Source of the DNA: Simmondsia chinensis
Taxonomy: Eukaryota; Streptophyta; Magnoliopsida; Caryophyllales; Simmondsiaceae
Direction: 5' to 3'
NCBI GenBank assembly: GCA_018398585.1
Contig: JAGTTD010000014.1
Location: 18,847,387-18,911,386, forward strand
Length of the DNA: 64,000 bases
How positions within the stretch are numbered: position 1 is the stretch's first letter; every line of letters starts with the position of its first letter. The position numbers and the translations under genes are program-made. The notes beneath the pieces were generated by a model, which saw only the letters and a list, made by a program, of their open reading frames with translations, did not search any database and was not told the origin of the DNA. This document shows positions 23,903 through 35,543 of the stretch, one piece after another.

Positions 23903-24304
23903 TATCAGAGATCCATTGTTTGCTGCAGGAGGCTGCCTTGAGCACTCCTTCCCTTCTGCCCTGTGTTTCTTTAAAAGAAAGACATGAAAAACAGGATGCA
24001 CAAAAGAATTAGGTGGTAGCTCTAATCAATAAGCTACATTGCCCGCTTTTTCTAACATCTTGTAAGGACGAAAGAAACGAGCCCCTAACTTCACATTCTT
24101 GTGAACTGTAATAAAAGACTGCCTGTAAGGTTGGAGCTTGGGATACACCAAGTCTCCAACTGCAAATGATCTATCAGAATGTTTCTTATCAACATAAAAC
24201 TTCATTCTTGATTGAGCAAGTTGAAGATTGTCTTTTAATTGCTGAATCAGTTGTCTTCTTTATGAAAGAAGATCATTAACCTCTGTCACATGAGATATTA
24301 AACC

Positions 24305-25000
24305 TTATAGCACCATGGGAGAAAGAGGATCATACCCATATAAGGCCTTAAAAGGAGAGGTCCCAATAGCTGAGTGGAAGTGAGTGTTATACCAGAATTC
24401 TATTAATGATAACCAACCAGACCAGTGTTTAGGATAAGTGAAGGTCATGCTTCGAAGGTACTGCTCCACACAGCGGTTCACCCTCTCTGTTTTCCCATTA
24501 GATTGGGCATGATAGGATGAATTGAGAGCAAGAGTAGAGCCCATCAACAAGAATAACTCCCTCCAGAACTGGCAAGTGAACATTCTGTCCCGATCTGATA
24601 CAATGGATTGAGGCAATCCATGCAATTCGTAGATGTGATCAAGGAATACCCTAGCCAACCTTTCAGCAGATATGGGAAGACTCAAGGTAATGCAGTGGCT
24701 GAATTTAGTAAATTGATCCATAATGACCCAAATTACCTCCATAGCTTTAGACTTTGGCAAGCCCTCCACGAAGTCCATGTTAAGGTGTTGCCAGGCCTTA
24801 TCAAGAATTGGTAAGGATTGTAGAAGACCTGGGTATTGGACGTGCTCAAACTTAGTCCTCTGACAGACATCACAGCTTTGCATAAATTCTTCAACCCCTT
24901 TCTTAGCTCCAACCCAGCAAACGTATTGCTTCAGTCTCTTGTAAGTGCCCTCTACACCAGAGTGACCACCCCAAGCAGAAGAATGAAAAGCCTGAATGAT
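24305..25000 (-). pseudogene. Integrase of the chromovirus
   Basis: A 192-residue frame (24883-24305) opens with CDVCQRTK, the second half of the HHCC zinc-binding motif. It continues with the catalytic core: NMDFVEGLPKSK carries the first acidic residue, SIVSDRDRMFTC the second, and NGKTERVNRCVEQYLR the glutamate of the DD35E triad. In other family members this enzyme inserts the cDNA. The histidine half of the zinc motif lies to the right in a different frame. The GLP(Q/K)SIVSDRD context is typical of plant chromoviruses. Confidence 0.85.
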
Positions 25001-25873
25001 CTATCCTCTCAAGTTAGTTGAGGTTCCCATGTATATCTTCCCTTTAATTCTAACAATTCCATTCAAAACAATGACTTCAGCTTCTGTATTGGATGAATTA
25101 CTCACACTATAAGCTGTAATGCAGTCTGTAGCAAACTTATCCTCTTCATATGACTTGTAATTCTCCTCCATCCAATCAGGCAATACACAGGAAATAGCTA
25201 AACAAGAGGCAGATTCACCTTTTTCCAGCCTTCGAGAGAGAGCATCACCAACAATGTTCTCTTTCCCCTTACGATACTCAAAAGAATAACTCAGTCCCAA
25301 CATCCTCATGAGTCCTTTCCTCTGCACTCTAGTGGTAATCTTCTATTCCAGGAGGTATTTTAGGCTCTGGTGATCAGTTCTGATAATAAAGTGATGTCCT
25401 TCGAGGTAATGCCTCCATTTTTGCACTGCTAACAGGATAGCCAAATATTCCTTCTCATAAATTGAGAGTTGCTGATTTCTTGGATTGAGACCTTGACTGA
25501 GGAAAGCTACTGGCATGTCCTGCTGAGAACGCACTACTCCAATTTCCATGCTACTAGCATCAGTCTCTAATACAAAGGGCTTCCCAAAATCTGGCATAAC
25601 TAGAACTGGTGCAGAGCACATAGCTAACTTGAGACCTTCAAATTCCTCTTGGGCTAAATCAGACCATAAGAATGTATTCTTCTTCAGAAGATCAGTCAAG
25701 GGCTTCACCAACATTCCATACCCCGCAATCAACTTTCTATAATACCCGAACAACCCCAAAAAACCTCTCAGCTGCTGGAGGTTTTGAGGAATAGGCCACT
25801 CCTTCATCGCCTTTATCTTGCTAGGATCTGTGGCTACACTTTCTTTAGAGACTATGTGACCTATGTATTCCAC
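25001..25873 (-). pseudogene. RT thumb and RNase H region of the chromovirus
   Basis: The frame 25873-25343 reads from the connection after the RT palm (EYIGHIVSKESV, RGFLGLFGYYRKLI, KPLTDLLKK) into RNase H (LETDASSMEIGVV, YEKEYLAILLAVQKWRHYL, IRTDHQSLKYLLE). Another frame, 25327-25001, continues with GLSYSFEYRKGKENIVGDALSRR, the usual end of RNase H. The change of frame near 25,335 and a stop near 25,880 separate them from the RT core. RNase H would remove the RNA template during cDNA synthesis. Confidence 0.85.
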
Positions 25874-25903
25874 TTGAGTTTGAGCAAAAGAACACTTGGC
25901 AAG

Positions 25904-26515
25904 TTAAGCATACAACTTAGTCTTGTGCATAATCTGAAATACTCGCCTCAAATGCCTAATATGTTCTTCAATGGAAGGGCTATAAACCACTATATCATCG
26001 AAAAATTCCAGCACAAATTTCCTCAAATAAGCTTTGAACATATGATTCATCAACACCTGAAAGGTTGCAGGAGCATTAGTCAAGCCAAAAGGCATGACCA
26101 CAAACTTATGATGCCCGTGGTGTTTTTTGAAAGCAGTCTTGTTAATATCTTCATCCAACACTCGAATCTGATGATATACTTGCCTCAAGTCCAACTTGGA
26201 GTAATATTGTGAACCATTCAATTCATTAAGCAGGTCATCAATAACAGGAATGGGAAACTTATCCTTAATGGTGAGGGAGTTAAGATGCCTGTAATCCACA
26301 CACATTCGAGATAAGCTATCCTTCTTCTTGACAAGAATCGCCGAAGAAGCAAATGGACTATGACTATGATGAATAAAATTTGTCTGTAATAGCTCTTCAA
26401 CTTGTCTCTCAATCTCACTCTTCTGTGAGTGAGGGTATTCATAGGGTCTTAAGTTCACAGGATTGGAAAGAGCCTTAAGAGGAATAGCATGATCCAGCAT
26501 CCTCTTAAGAGGCAA
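25904..26515 (-). pseudogene. Reverse transcriptase palm of the chromovirus
   Basis: A 203-residue frame contains LRPYEYPHSQKSEIE, RMCVDYRHLNSLTIKDKFPI, SKLDLRQVYHQIR, VMPFGLTNAPATFQ and the catalytic FFDDIVVYS (usually YFDDILVYS). These are the successive RT blocks of Ty3/gypsy elements. The palm looks complete but is separated from gag-protease by a stop region at 26,516-26,857 and from RNase H by a stop near 25,900. Confidence 0.9.
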
Positions 26516-26857
26516 GGTAGATGGCTAAGCAAACACATCTTCAAACTCAAGCAGTAACTGTCCAATGTAGGGATCTGAAGTCTCATGAGTTGCATCAGTA
26601 CCGACAGTGATAGAGAAGAATTGACCAATCCATTGGCACTTTCCCTTCTTAACTAGCTTCTCCAGGAGTTTCCCTTTCATCATCTATAATTGCCCTTTCT
26701 CCACGATTCCTTACAGAACAACCTTCTACCCTTCTCTTTCAAAAGATATTGATAACTAAGCAAAATCAAAGATTAAACGACTGATGGTTTTCATCCAATC
26801 AACTCCAAGGACCATGTCACAACCACCTAGCTTAAGTACTCTGAAGTCATACTCGAA

Positions 26858-28284
26858 CTAGTGCCCTTGCATTCTCCAACAGAATCCCTTACACTTCATC
26901 TGTGTGATCATAGAGTTCCCATCAGCCATTGTAACAGCTAATGGACTGGTTTTTATCATTTCATGCCTAACTTGCTTCACAACCTTAGGATCCATGAAGC
27001 TATGTGTACTGCCACTATCAATCAAGATCAACATATGTTTGTGTCTTATCTCTCCTTTGATTCTTATCGTGTTGTGAGAGCCATTACCAATTAGAGCTCT
27101 AATAGAAATCTCCATTTCATCACTCTCATATTCTCTTGTATCCTCCTCATTCGGCTCTTTAAAAACCTCCTCTATCTCCGGATCCTTAATGTCCTCACCA
27201 GCCTCAGCTCCAGTAACAGCCATTAGCAACTTAGGATTACATTTATGTCCAAAGAAATACCTCTGATTGCACTCGAAGCACAACCTGTGATTCTTCTTCT
27301 CTTCCAAACTCAAACTAGAAGCTTTAGGACCACTAAAAGAGGTAGCTAGCTGTTGAGAAGATGATTGTGGAGCCTTGATCTTAGGTCCATCAGTGCCAGC
27401 CATGGCCGTGGTCTCCATCAATTTAGCCTTTGAAAAGGCCTGAGTTAAAGTACCTAGATTCAATGCCTTAACCAAGTTCTTAATCTGTGGCTTAAGACCA
27501 CTAATGAAACTGGATATATAATAGGATTCATCAGCTCTAGGAGTAACTGTCAACATCCTTGCCCTCAAATTCTCAAAACGAGTCATATAATCTCTCACAT
27601 ATGAAGTTTTAGTCAGCTTGTTAAAATGATCAATCACTTTGCCAGGATCTTCTTCTCCATATCTCTCACATAATTCATTTACAAATTTATTTCATGTCAA
27701 GCAAGGATTGCTGCGAATCAAGCTATAATACCAAACTTCATGATCTCCTTGGAGATAAACCGCAGCTAATTCAACTTTCTCAGTTTCATCAATATGATAG
27801 AATCGAAAATACCTTTCACATTTCCTTATCCATGATTGAGGCTACTTTCCATCGAATGTATCAATCTTCACACGTGGCTACCTGTATCATTGAGTACTTC
27901 CACCAGCAGAACCATTGTCAATGGATCTAGCAGACTGAGGTTGAATAGGATCAGGGAGGCAATCGTGCTGACTAGCAGCAAATAACACTCCTATCCCAAA
28001 GGTTGATTTTGTATGGTGGTCTGCTGTTGCAGTCCATGGAGTTTCGATTCAATTTGTTGAGAATGCTGATCTAACTTCTCAGCTAGCTTCTGACCATACA
28101 ATTGCTGCATCCTTACAAACATTTCCTCTATTTGAAGTCTCAATTGCTCAAATTGATTGAGCTCCATGCCAGCACCTGGATTTGCACCCACAATAGCAGC
28201 ATAAGTAGGATTTGCAGCAGCATTTGCTCGAGTAGTTACTCCACCAGCTATTGGTACTGTTTTCTTGCATCTAACTAGCTCCAA
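26858..28284 (-). pseudogene. Gag and protease region of the chromovirus
   Basis: The reading starts at 28,284 with a leader and a coiled-coil candidate. It passes through at least three stops between 27,990 and 27,640 while still encoding a gag domain (PRVKIDTFDG, SWIRKCERYFRFY, KVELAAVYLQGDHEVW). It then continues openly from 27,637 to 26,858 with RDYMTRFENLRARM, a zinc knuckle CFECNQRYFFGHKC and the aspartic protease motif LILIDSGSTHSFMD, whose active-site DSG is intact. Gag would form the particle and protease would cut the polyprotein. Confidence 0.85.
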
Positions 28285-28318
28285 TCAATTGATAGCAATC
28301 AATCGGCAGCAAACACAA

Positions 28319-28330
28319 GCCCTGATACCA
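28319..28330 (-). promoter_or_regulatory. Primer-binding site of the chromovirus
   Basis: Minus strand TGGTATCAGGGC, two bases inside the 5' LTR, differs at one base from the initiator-methionine tRNA complement TGGTATCAGAGC. Confidence 0.75.
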
Positions 28331-28332
28331 AA

Positions 28333-28682
28333 TATTATGATCCTAGATCAAACTTGGATCATAAACTTGAGATATAAGAGTAAGGGATGAGAAAGAAGCG
28401 AAAGAGATGAGAAATAAAGAGAAAATTAGGGTTCAGATAGAGAATTAGATCAATTTTTATTTGAATGAGTCCTAATTACAAGATTAAAGCTTATTTATAC
28501 TCAAAATTTAGATAGCTAGCTTAAAAAATGTAAAACAAGCTAAAAACCAACAACAAGCACTTTTCCCGCCAAACACCCAACCGGTTAACTACTTTACCCG
28601 CTAAAAGCTGAATTTGAATCCAAATGAGAAATTTACATCAAGAATCAACTAAAAATGCATAAAATTCTTCATGGTCATGACA
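28333..28682 (-). repeat. 5' LTR of the chromovirus
   Basis: On the minus strand it runs from TGTCATGACCATG to AGTTTGATCTAGGATCATAATA. A TATA-like TATAAATAAGC lies in the middle. Confidence 0.85.
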
Positions 28683-28687
28683 AAGAT

Positions 28688-29486
28688 ACTGAAAGAGGAT
28701 TATATATCCTAGACCTAAAGCTTTAAAATAACGTCGTTCAAATAGGAGTCGTAAACAACAAGAGGATTATATATCCTAAACTTAAAGCTTCAAGAAAAGA
28801 TGTCTAATACGACTCCCACAGGTAATTCCACATGCTTGCCGCTTCATAACATAGCCCGTCTTGAAGGTTCTCCATCATTCGAGGTTTTTAAAGTTTTATA
28901 ATGGCTTAATAATCACATGTATTTTTCTTAGCTAATTTTCTTTTTGTCAAAGTATTTTTCTTTAACTAAGTTACTCATCATGAAATAAAATGCTATTACA
29001 ACGAGAATCAACCATCAATAAATTCACAAGTGCCACAATAACCATAACATGACAAAAACATGATTAAAAGTACACAACAAATACGGTCTTGAAAGAGATG
29101 ATAAACATGACGTGTAGTATTCCCTAATTAGCATAAAAATATTAATTTTTCAATAGGAAGGAGAGTATAGTGAGTATGAATGAGCATGAAAACGAAAAGG
29201 ACGATTTATGAAGATCTAGATTGTGACAACTACTACATTGTACACTCAAGACCAATTAAAGAAAAGTGCAACTATATCGAAGAGAAACAATGACAATGCA
29301 TCTCAAATACAATGTCATAAAATATACAAAAAACCGTGCATCGCCTAGGGAAAAACCAGTAATATATTATTGTGTTGAAAAAATTAATATATCATTCATT
29401 TTTTAATACCCACATGCAATATCAATCCGTGTACAACTATCGCAAACGCGGGGTTTTGGGTGTGTTGTCGAGATTAGTGGATTAGG
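28688..29486. other. Intergenic DNA, nothing assigned
   Basis: The first 140 bp contain two copies of AAGAGGATTATATATCCTA(G/A)AC with similar surroundings, a small local duplication. The rest is AT-rich and without recognisable features. Confidence 0.4.
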
Positions 29487-31684
29487 TGTTGGGAAAAACA
29501 TAAAAATTTTGTTGGAAAATAAACTCTGATGCCGACTATTGGGTTCACAGTTCTCAACTATTGTCACAACAATAAGCACCTATTATAGCACTTAGAGTAG
29601 GAGACTCTTCTCTCTACCTAAGCCCCCGGTCGGAGAGTCACGCTTCGTGACACCTCACGTGCGAGAGTTCCCAGGAATAGGTTTATCTCTAGAAACCCTT
29701 TGCCCTAATACCGGTTGTTAAGATGAATTTCTAAAATTCTCTCCAAAGATTATGCAGTGGAACAGGTTTAGAATTCATAACTCTAAACCTAGGGTTGATT
29801 TAAAATTCCTAATTTTAAATCTACTAACTTAAATTCATAATTTAAATCATCAGATCTAAATTCTTATTTTAGATCTACAGGCCTTTTACTCTAATACATT
29901 TATAACAATACATAAACTTAAACAGGCATAATAATGAATACTGTAATTAAATAGAAAAGCGAAACTAAAAGAAGAAAGAAAGAAAAAACATACCTGAAAT
30001 TGCTCCAATAAAAGAAAAACCAGAAAGACAATAATATTCTTCAAAATCGAGACCACGAGACCTTCTACGCAATGACCTCGAACTGCCCGCAGGGCAGGCT
30101 CTGAAAAATATTAAACTGGGTCTCCGAAATAATTTCAGAAACCCTAAAGAAATATTTTGACTTCGATGCAAAACCTTGGAATAAGCCCCTTTATTTATAG
30201 GAATATACCGGAGCGAAAAAATCTAATTTTTCGATGTGGGAACTGCCCAGTTAAACAAACCGTGTCATTTTATTTTTTTTAAAAAAGATTAAAATGTTAC
30301 GTTTCAAACCTAGGTCAAAAGCGTCCTTAGTTGACCAGCCGCATGACACGTGTCATCATGTGATTCGTCCCCGAGTGGGGACGCGAATGCCTGTGGTGGA
30401 CGGCCCAGCGCATCTAATTCAAAGCGCAAGGATTGCCACTGTGTTTTGATTTTTGCATTTTTTTTTTATTTTGCTTTGTTTTCCACATGTAAAAATTCAT
30501 CCTATGAATTTTAATTTTCAAAAATTATTTTATTTTATAATTTTTAAATTTTTATTCATCACATGAATAATGTTTAGCAAAATTATTTTTACCCATCTTA
30601 TGGATAAATAATTCATCTAATGAGTTCTTTAATATTTTTTCAATGGCAATAAAATACAGAGGCTTGCACAGGGACCTCAGGGACAATTTCAATCTAGCTC
30701 CAAACGGGTTAAATTAAATCATCTCATGATATTAATTTAATTACCATTTAATGAGACTTAATTCCACTAAATAAATCTCAATGCACTCCAGACTTAAATT
30801 ATTTATTCGATATTTTCCTAATATACTGTATTGATGACAACAATCCCTCCACTAGATGTCCAAGACAAAGGATAAATATAACCACTACCATTATCCTTCT
30901 CACAGCTTCTCCATTAGTTACCGACTCGCCCTTCACTGAATAATTCATTTATACTTGAACATATTCACAGTATAAATTCCAAAATTTCAAACACTTGGAA
31001 TACTGTGGCCAAATTTTCCGAACTATTCAAATATTTGCGAATCAACTAAGGGGACATCTGTATCTCATAAGAGACTGTAGATTCCCTATTGAATACATGA
31101 TCCTTGTCACACTTCATGCCGCTACCCAGTGTACGTGGGATTTCAATCATTCGTTTAGACCTTACTTATAGTACACCAAAGTAACTAATGCTCCATGCAC
31201 AAGTCTAGAATACCCTCAGGATTTAGAGTCGTCATCCAAACAGTACAACGTGAATCACTCATCTCTGATAGTAGTCTAGAAATAAGTAACCCAAATGGTC
31301 CAACTCAGTGTGTCAAACACACTAACCTAACACTTTTGGATCTCCATCCACATGACCAAGACAAGTCATCTAAAGTGTCACGTTATAGTCTTAACATACA
31401 AGTGGTCCAAATTTGTCTTCGACTATGAGTCTTTCAAACAACAATCTATACCATTTGTTCCAAGTCTATATGTGGCTTAGTCTCATAAACCACTTAGAAC
31501 AAACTTGTAAATTGTAGTCTAAGGACTACACCCATCTCATGGATGTCTCTTGAAAAAAATCACATGTAGTATAAATGCTCAAATACACAAATTTAACTAG
31601 AAAATGACTGGAACTTCAATTTTATTTATTAACTAAAACAATATATCTAGAATAAATCTGGATTTTAAGACACTGTTCCTAACA
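29487..31684 (-). mobile_element. Large solo LTR (about 2.2 kb)
   Basis: The ends TGTTGGGAA and TTCCTAACA are inverted, with TTAGG before and TTAAG after (4 of 5). On the minus strand a TATA box (CTATAAATAAAGG, near 30,190) splits a U3 of about 1.5 kb from an R/U5 of about 0.7 kb. No gag or pol is present, and no second copy occurs nearby, so it is probably the product of LTR-LTR recombination. LTRs of this length occur in some copia groups; the family is not determined. Confidence 0.5.
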
Positions 31685-31867
31685 TTAAGGTAATGCTTTG
31701 CTTATAATAACGCACACTTAGGCTCCGTTTGTTTTGGCCGAAAAGTAGATTTTAAGAATTGAATTTTCTTTAGAAAAGGTTATCCGACGAAATATAAAAT
31801 CTAAGTGGGGCTTTCTGTTGTTTGTTTGAAAGGAAAACTTAATTCCGTAGTGTGATATCTTCTTGTA

Positions 31868-32284
31868 CAACAACAACAACAATCCCCAATGCCTCAAGGG
31901 CTCCCGCGTACGCATGGTCTGGGAGGGGTAGGATGTACGCAACCTTACCCCCTCAGGGCGGGGCCTTGATGAGAGGTTGTTTTCGATGATCCCCAACCTG
32001 ATAGTTGATAGTTAAGAAGGGCACATAAGTAGAGTAAGTAAAGCATGTAAAATACAGATCATGAAGAACATGTAAAGTGTAGAGATCAAGAAAAGCATGT
32101 AAGACATGTTAAGCGTGTGAGCATATAGCAAGAAAGCATGTAAGCATATAGACAAATAAGCATGTAAGCAAGTAACCATGAAAATATGTAAGCATGGGAG
32201 TAAGGGAGCATAGCAACCAGGGCAAAAGGGCAAAGCAAACATGATAGGAGAAGAAATATCTACATGCGAAACCTTGCGACAATT
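31868..32284 (+). mobile_element. SINE insertion, unusually long (417 bp)
   Basis: A 17-bp target duplication, TGTGATATCTTCTTGTA / TGTGATGTCTTCTTGTA (31851-31867 and 32285-32301, one mismatch), fixes both ends. The head has CAACAACAACAACAATCCCC, AATGCCTCAAGGGCTCCCGC and GGATGTACGCAACCTTACCC, and a GATGATCCCCAACCTG block. From 32,015 on it consists of degenerate AAGCATGTAAG units, which explains the extra length, and it ends in TTT. Plant Au-type SINEs are usually near 200 bp. Confidence 0.7.
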
Positions 32285-32504
32285 TGTGATGTCTTCTTGT
32301 ATGCATAAAAAATATTTTCACCAATTATTTTACATCTTGTTATAAGACAATATAAGTAGCAATGCAACATGAAAAGTAACAACATGTTATTGTAATTCCA
32401 ATCCAGTAGTGACAATTAGAGGTTTAAGAGAGAAGAGAAAGGCTATTAGAGGTTTAAGAGATAATAAAAGGGAAATTAAGGGAGAGATAGAGAGAATAGT
32501 GAGG

Positions 32505-32506
<2 letters not shown>

Positions 32507-32538
<32 letters not shown>
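32507..32538 (+). repeat. (GA)16 microsatellite
   Basis: Sixteen uninterrupted GA dinucleotides. Confidence 0.9.
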
Positions 32539-32542
<4 letters not shown>

Positions 32543-32764
32543 ATTAACATTTCAATTATGATTCTATTACAAGCATAATGCCCTCTATTTATTGAAGGGG
32601 AGGGGAAAATACTAACTAATACTAATACTATCCTAATTGTGTAATAAAAGGTAAAATTACCTATACTATCATTAATATAAGGCTATGTACTAAAATACTA
32701 GTTAATCACATGTCTAACACGTGATACTTATTTATCCTGTATCATAAAATAACAAAATAAATTT

Positions 32765-33151
32765 GGGTTATTTATATCAAAGGTCTTTATACTTTGCCCA
32801 TTGTGTCAATTTGGTCCTTGTACTTTTAATTGTGTCAATTTAGTCCCTGAACAATTCAAAATATGTCAATTTAGTCCTTTAGTCAAATTTAATTTATATT
32901 AATGACATAATTTTGAATGATAAAATTATGTTAGATACAAGTAACTTATTAGAAATTCATCTATTTACTCAATTTAACCCAATTTGTGGCCGAACTATTA
33001 AAAATTTTATTAAAAACTTAACATAATTTTTTCTCTAAGGACCAAATTGACGCATTTTGAATTGTAAAGGGATTGAATTGACACAATTAAAAGTACAAGG
33101 ATTAAATTAACACAATATATAAAGTACAGGGACCTTTGGCATAAATAACTC
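32765..33151. mobile_element. Mutator-type MITE, copy 2 of 3
   Basis: The ends GGGTTATTTATATCAAAGG and, as reverse complement, GAGTTATTTATGCCAAAGG are inverted. The flanks AATAAATTT (32756-32764) and AATAAATTA (33152-33160) give a 9-bp duplication with one mismatch. The arms continue as inverted repeats for over 80 bp (TTGTGTCAATTTGGTCCTTG and its complement). It is nested inside the Harbinger-like element. Confidence 0.75.
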
Positions 33152-33234
33152 AATAAATTAACTATCAAAGCTCTATAAATTAGGAAAATTATCTCTTAGG
33201 TATCCTAAAGTTTGAGCATTTATCACCTAAGTAC

Positions 33235-33993
33235 AAGGTTGTCAGAATCGGGATTCTACATAGGATCAATGAGGAGTCCTCAGGATCGAGATTATAGAAT
33301 CAAATCGAGAATCATAAGGTTCTACTTTATGTGTAAAACTATAACTTGTATCCATAAAATCTGCATTAAAAGCCTCAAATATATAATAAAGAACATTAAA
33401 AAAGTCCAAAAAACAAAAACAAACTTAACATAAACAAAATGGAAATCACAACAATTACCTAAGTAACTCAATATGCTAGAAGAATAAGAAATTAACAAAA
33501 ATTAGTGATTTACTCAAACAGAAAATGAGTCATGGCTGTGTGTGGCCCGTGGGTCAGTGTCAGACCTCGGTGGCTGGCTGGGACAGTCTGTCGATGTCAG
33601 TTGGCGGTAATCAGTGGAGGCTAGGGCTGCTAGTGAAAACAAGTGAAGAGTGTGATGTGAGAGAATGATTATGGTTAGGTTATGGGAGGCGGAGAGGGAA
33701 ACGGGAGGGGGGGTAAAAAAGCTGAAAAATAATTTAAAAAATAACATGTAGAATTGGTAGAATCGGTATAGAATCGATGTCAGACCTTAAATATATTATT
33801 TTTTATTATTGACTCGGTAGAATTGGTGTAGAATCGACGATCCTACCAATTCTACACCGATTCTATTGATTCTACCCAAGTTTGACGCAAGTCTACTTGC
33901 TTACGATTTTTTACGCGATCCGGGTCGGTAGGGCAAAATGGGATCATAGAATCGTATGATTCTATGATCGAAATCGCAATTTTGATAATCATG
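33235..33993. mobile_element. Non-autonomous Mutator-like element with GC-rich core
   Basis: A perfect 9-bp duplication, CCTAAGTAC, lies at 33226-33234 and 33994-34002. The ends GGTTGTCAGAATCGGGATTC and, as reverse complement, GATTATCAAAATTGCGATT are degenerate inverted repeats. The core (33,525-33,720) is much richer in GC than the arms, which is the layout of a Pack-MULE, but I do not recognise a captured gene. Confidence 0.65.
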
Positions 33994-34943
33994 CCTAAGT
34001 ACCATTTCATTTTAATATATACAATAAGGTACCATGAGATTAGAAATTTTATCATTTACGTATATATTGTTTTTAAATCTGGTAAATTTTTATTAAATTT
34101 TAGTAATTTTAGCCAAAAACCTGATGTGATATAAATTACGAGTCTATGACCATGTTACCAAAATGTTGTTCATGTTTTGAACAAAAATCATTTATATATT
34201 ATCAAAAAATATGTCATGTTACATTTTCGGACAAAATAAATTATCTTATTATGATAGAGGACACATATAAATTGTTAAACTCATGTTCTACGTTAACAAT
34301 TTTCATTTAAAATCTACTAAATTTTGGGAAAAGATGCCTGATTCATGATAATTTTTAAATTTCAGGATATATCATTGTATATTAATGAAACTTCATGATA
34401 CCATATGTAATAAGTGCTAAAATATTAGGGCACCTTAATAATTTTTCTGTATAATATTATATAGCAATTCAACTTGATTAAAATTGTTCTGTTACAACAA
34501 TAACAAAGTAACATGTAAGCTTCGTTTATTTCGATTCGATCTACGGTCTAATTCTTTGCGATGTTGTTACGCTAAACGTCTATGGTCCAGTCTGGCTTAT
34601 TTTGATTCGATCTAGATTCGCATGATGATTACGATTAAAGTCTTTGCATCACTTAAAATCATGACTTTTCCCATTTTAAAAGGGAAGTCATTCCCCCCTT
34701 TCCCTGGAAAACCTTTTCCGTCACGAAATGCACGACAAATAATGGAAAATGCAAAAACCACTTCCTAGAATCTACTTTTCCCCCAAAACAAACGGAGCCT
34801 TAGCGTTAAACATATAGAAAGATTGTATGATGTTTTTATTAATTAAATGATAAAACATGGATAAACTTCTTGTATAATGAGCTTTTTAGAGCAAAGGGGG
34901 GATGTCTTCAAGGTGGTTTCTTTTGGTCATTAAATTTATTGGC

Positions 34944-34946
34944 ATG
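34944..34946 (+). CDS. Candidate start codon exon of the myosin gene
   Basis: ATG is followed directly by GTAAGG, a strong splice donor. Plant class XI myosins often encode only the first methionine in exon 1, and the second exon here begins in phase 0 with GGT ACT TCT GTG (GTSVNIIVG), immediately preceded by an in-frame TAG that forms the acceptor. A G lies at -3. I found no better ATG|GT between here and 36,604, but I could not search exhaustively. RNA evidence would settle it. Confidence 0.35.
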
Positions 34947-35543
34947 GTAAGGTAGGTTGGAAGCCTAATTGTGCGATCCTTGAAATTTTTGTATCACAAA
35001 TGTCTGTATAATTGTGTCTGGTCTTAGATTACATTTTGACTAATTATGACCTATGAAATCCGTGAAGAAGTTGGCTTTAAGGTTAATTCTTATTGCTAAC
35101 GTGGGAATGTGAATTAACGCTCTGCTTGTCCAGTTTTCTCTTTAGGCTCTGAAATATTGGTTTTCCCCTGCCTTTTTGCATTATCAAGTAGCCTCGACAC
35201 TAGATACTTAGGGATTGAATCTATCAACCATTGTAAGATTGTAAACATCATACTTCGTGTCTAAGCATTTATTATCTATTAGTTTCCATGAAACGTGGTT
35301 TTTCCATAAAATATTTTCTACATTAGGAACATGTTCCAATTGACACTTCATGTCGTCACAGTTCCAGGTTATAGCAGAGCACCGACGGATTTACATGAGC
35401 CCACCCTGAATTGTGAAATTTTTTGAGATTTTATATACATGTAAAAACACTAACTCTATTTTATTATGAGTTCTTTAGTGCATAATATTGAGTATTATTA
35501 AATATCTCACCATTTTTTTTTTATTTGAAGCACACATAATTTA

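Larger units (their letters stand above)
23367..28682 (-). mobile_element. Ty3/gypsy chromovirus retrotransposon, decayed full-length copy
   Basis: LTRs of about 350 bp lie at 23367-23717 and 28333-28682. A perfect 5-bp duplication, AAGAT, flanks them (23362-23366 and 28683-28687). The element runs on the minus strand with the order gag, protease, RT, RNase H, integrase, chromodomain. A primer-binding site follows the 5' LTR and a purine-rich GAGGAGAGGGT tract precedes the 3' LTR. The LTRs agree at roughly nine of ten positions by eye, so insertion is old, and stops and frameshifts break every domain. The short LTRs and C-terminal chromodomain suggest a Reina-like clade, which is inference. 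Confidence 0.88.
31721..34799. mobile_element. Harbinger-like element carrying several nested insertions
   Basis: The ends GGCTCCGTTTGTTTTGG and CCAAAACAAACGGAGCC are near-perfect inverted repeats, flanked on both sides by TTA (31718-31720 and 34800-34802), as expected of PIF/Harbinger insertions. The interior near both ends matches the 1.1-kb element at 2905-4005, which is close to an uninterrupted version. The extra length comes from a SINE (31,868), an inverted-repeat element with 9-bp duplications (32,765), another at 33,235 and a (GA)n-bearing piece. No transposase is seen. Confidence 0.75.

Noticed and set aside
23367..28682. Endogenous plant pararetrovirus (caulimovirid)
   Set aside because: LTRs, target duplication, integrase and chromodomain are present and no movement protein or coat-type domain is seen, so it is a Ty3/gypsy retrotransposon.
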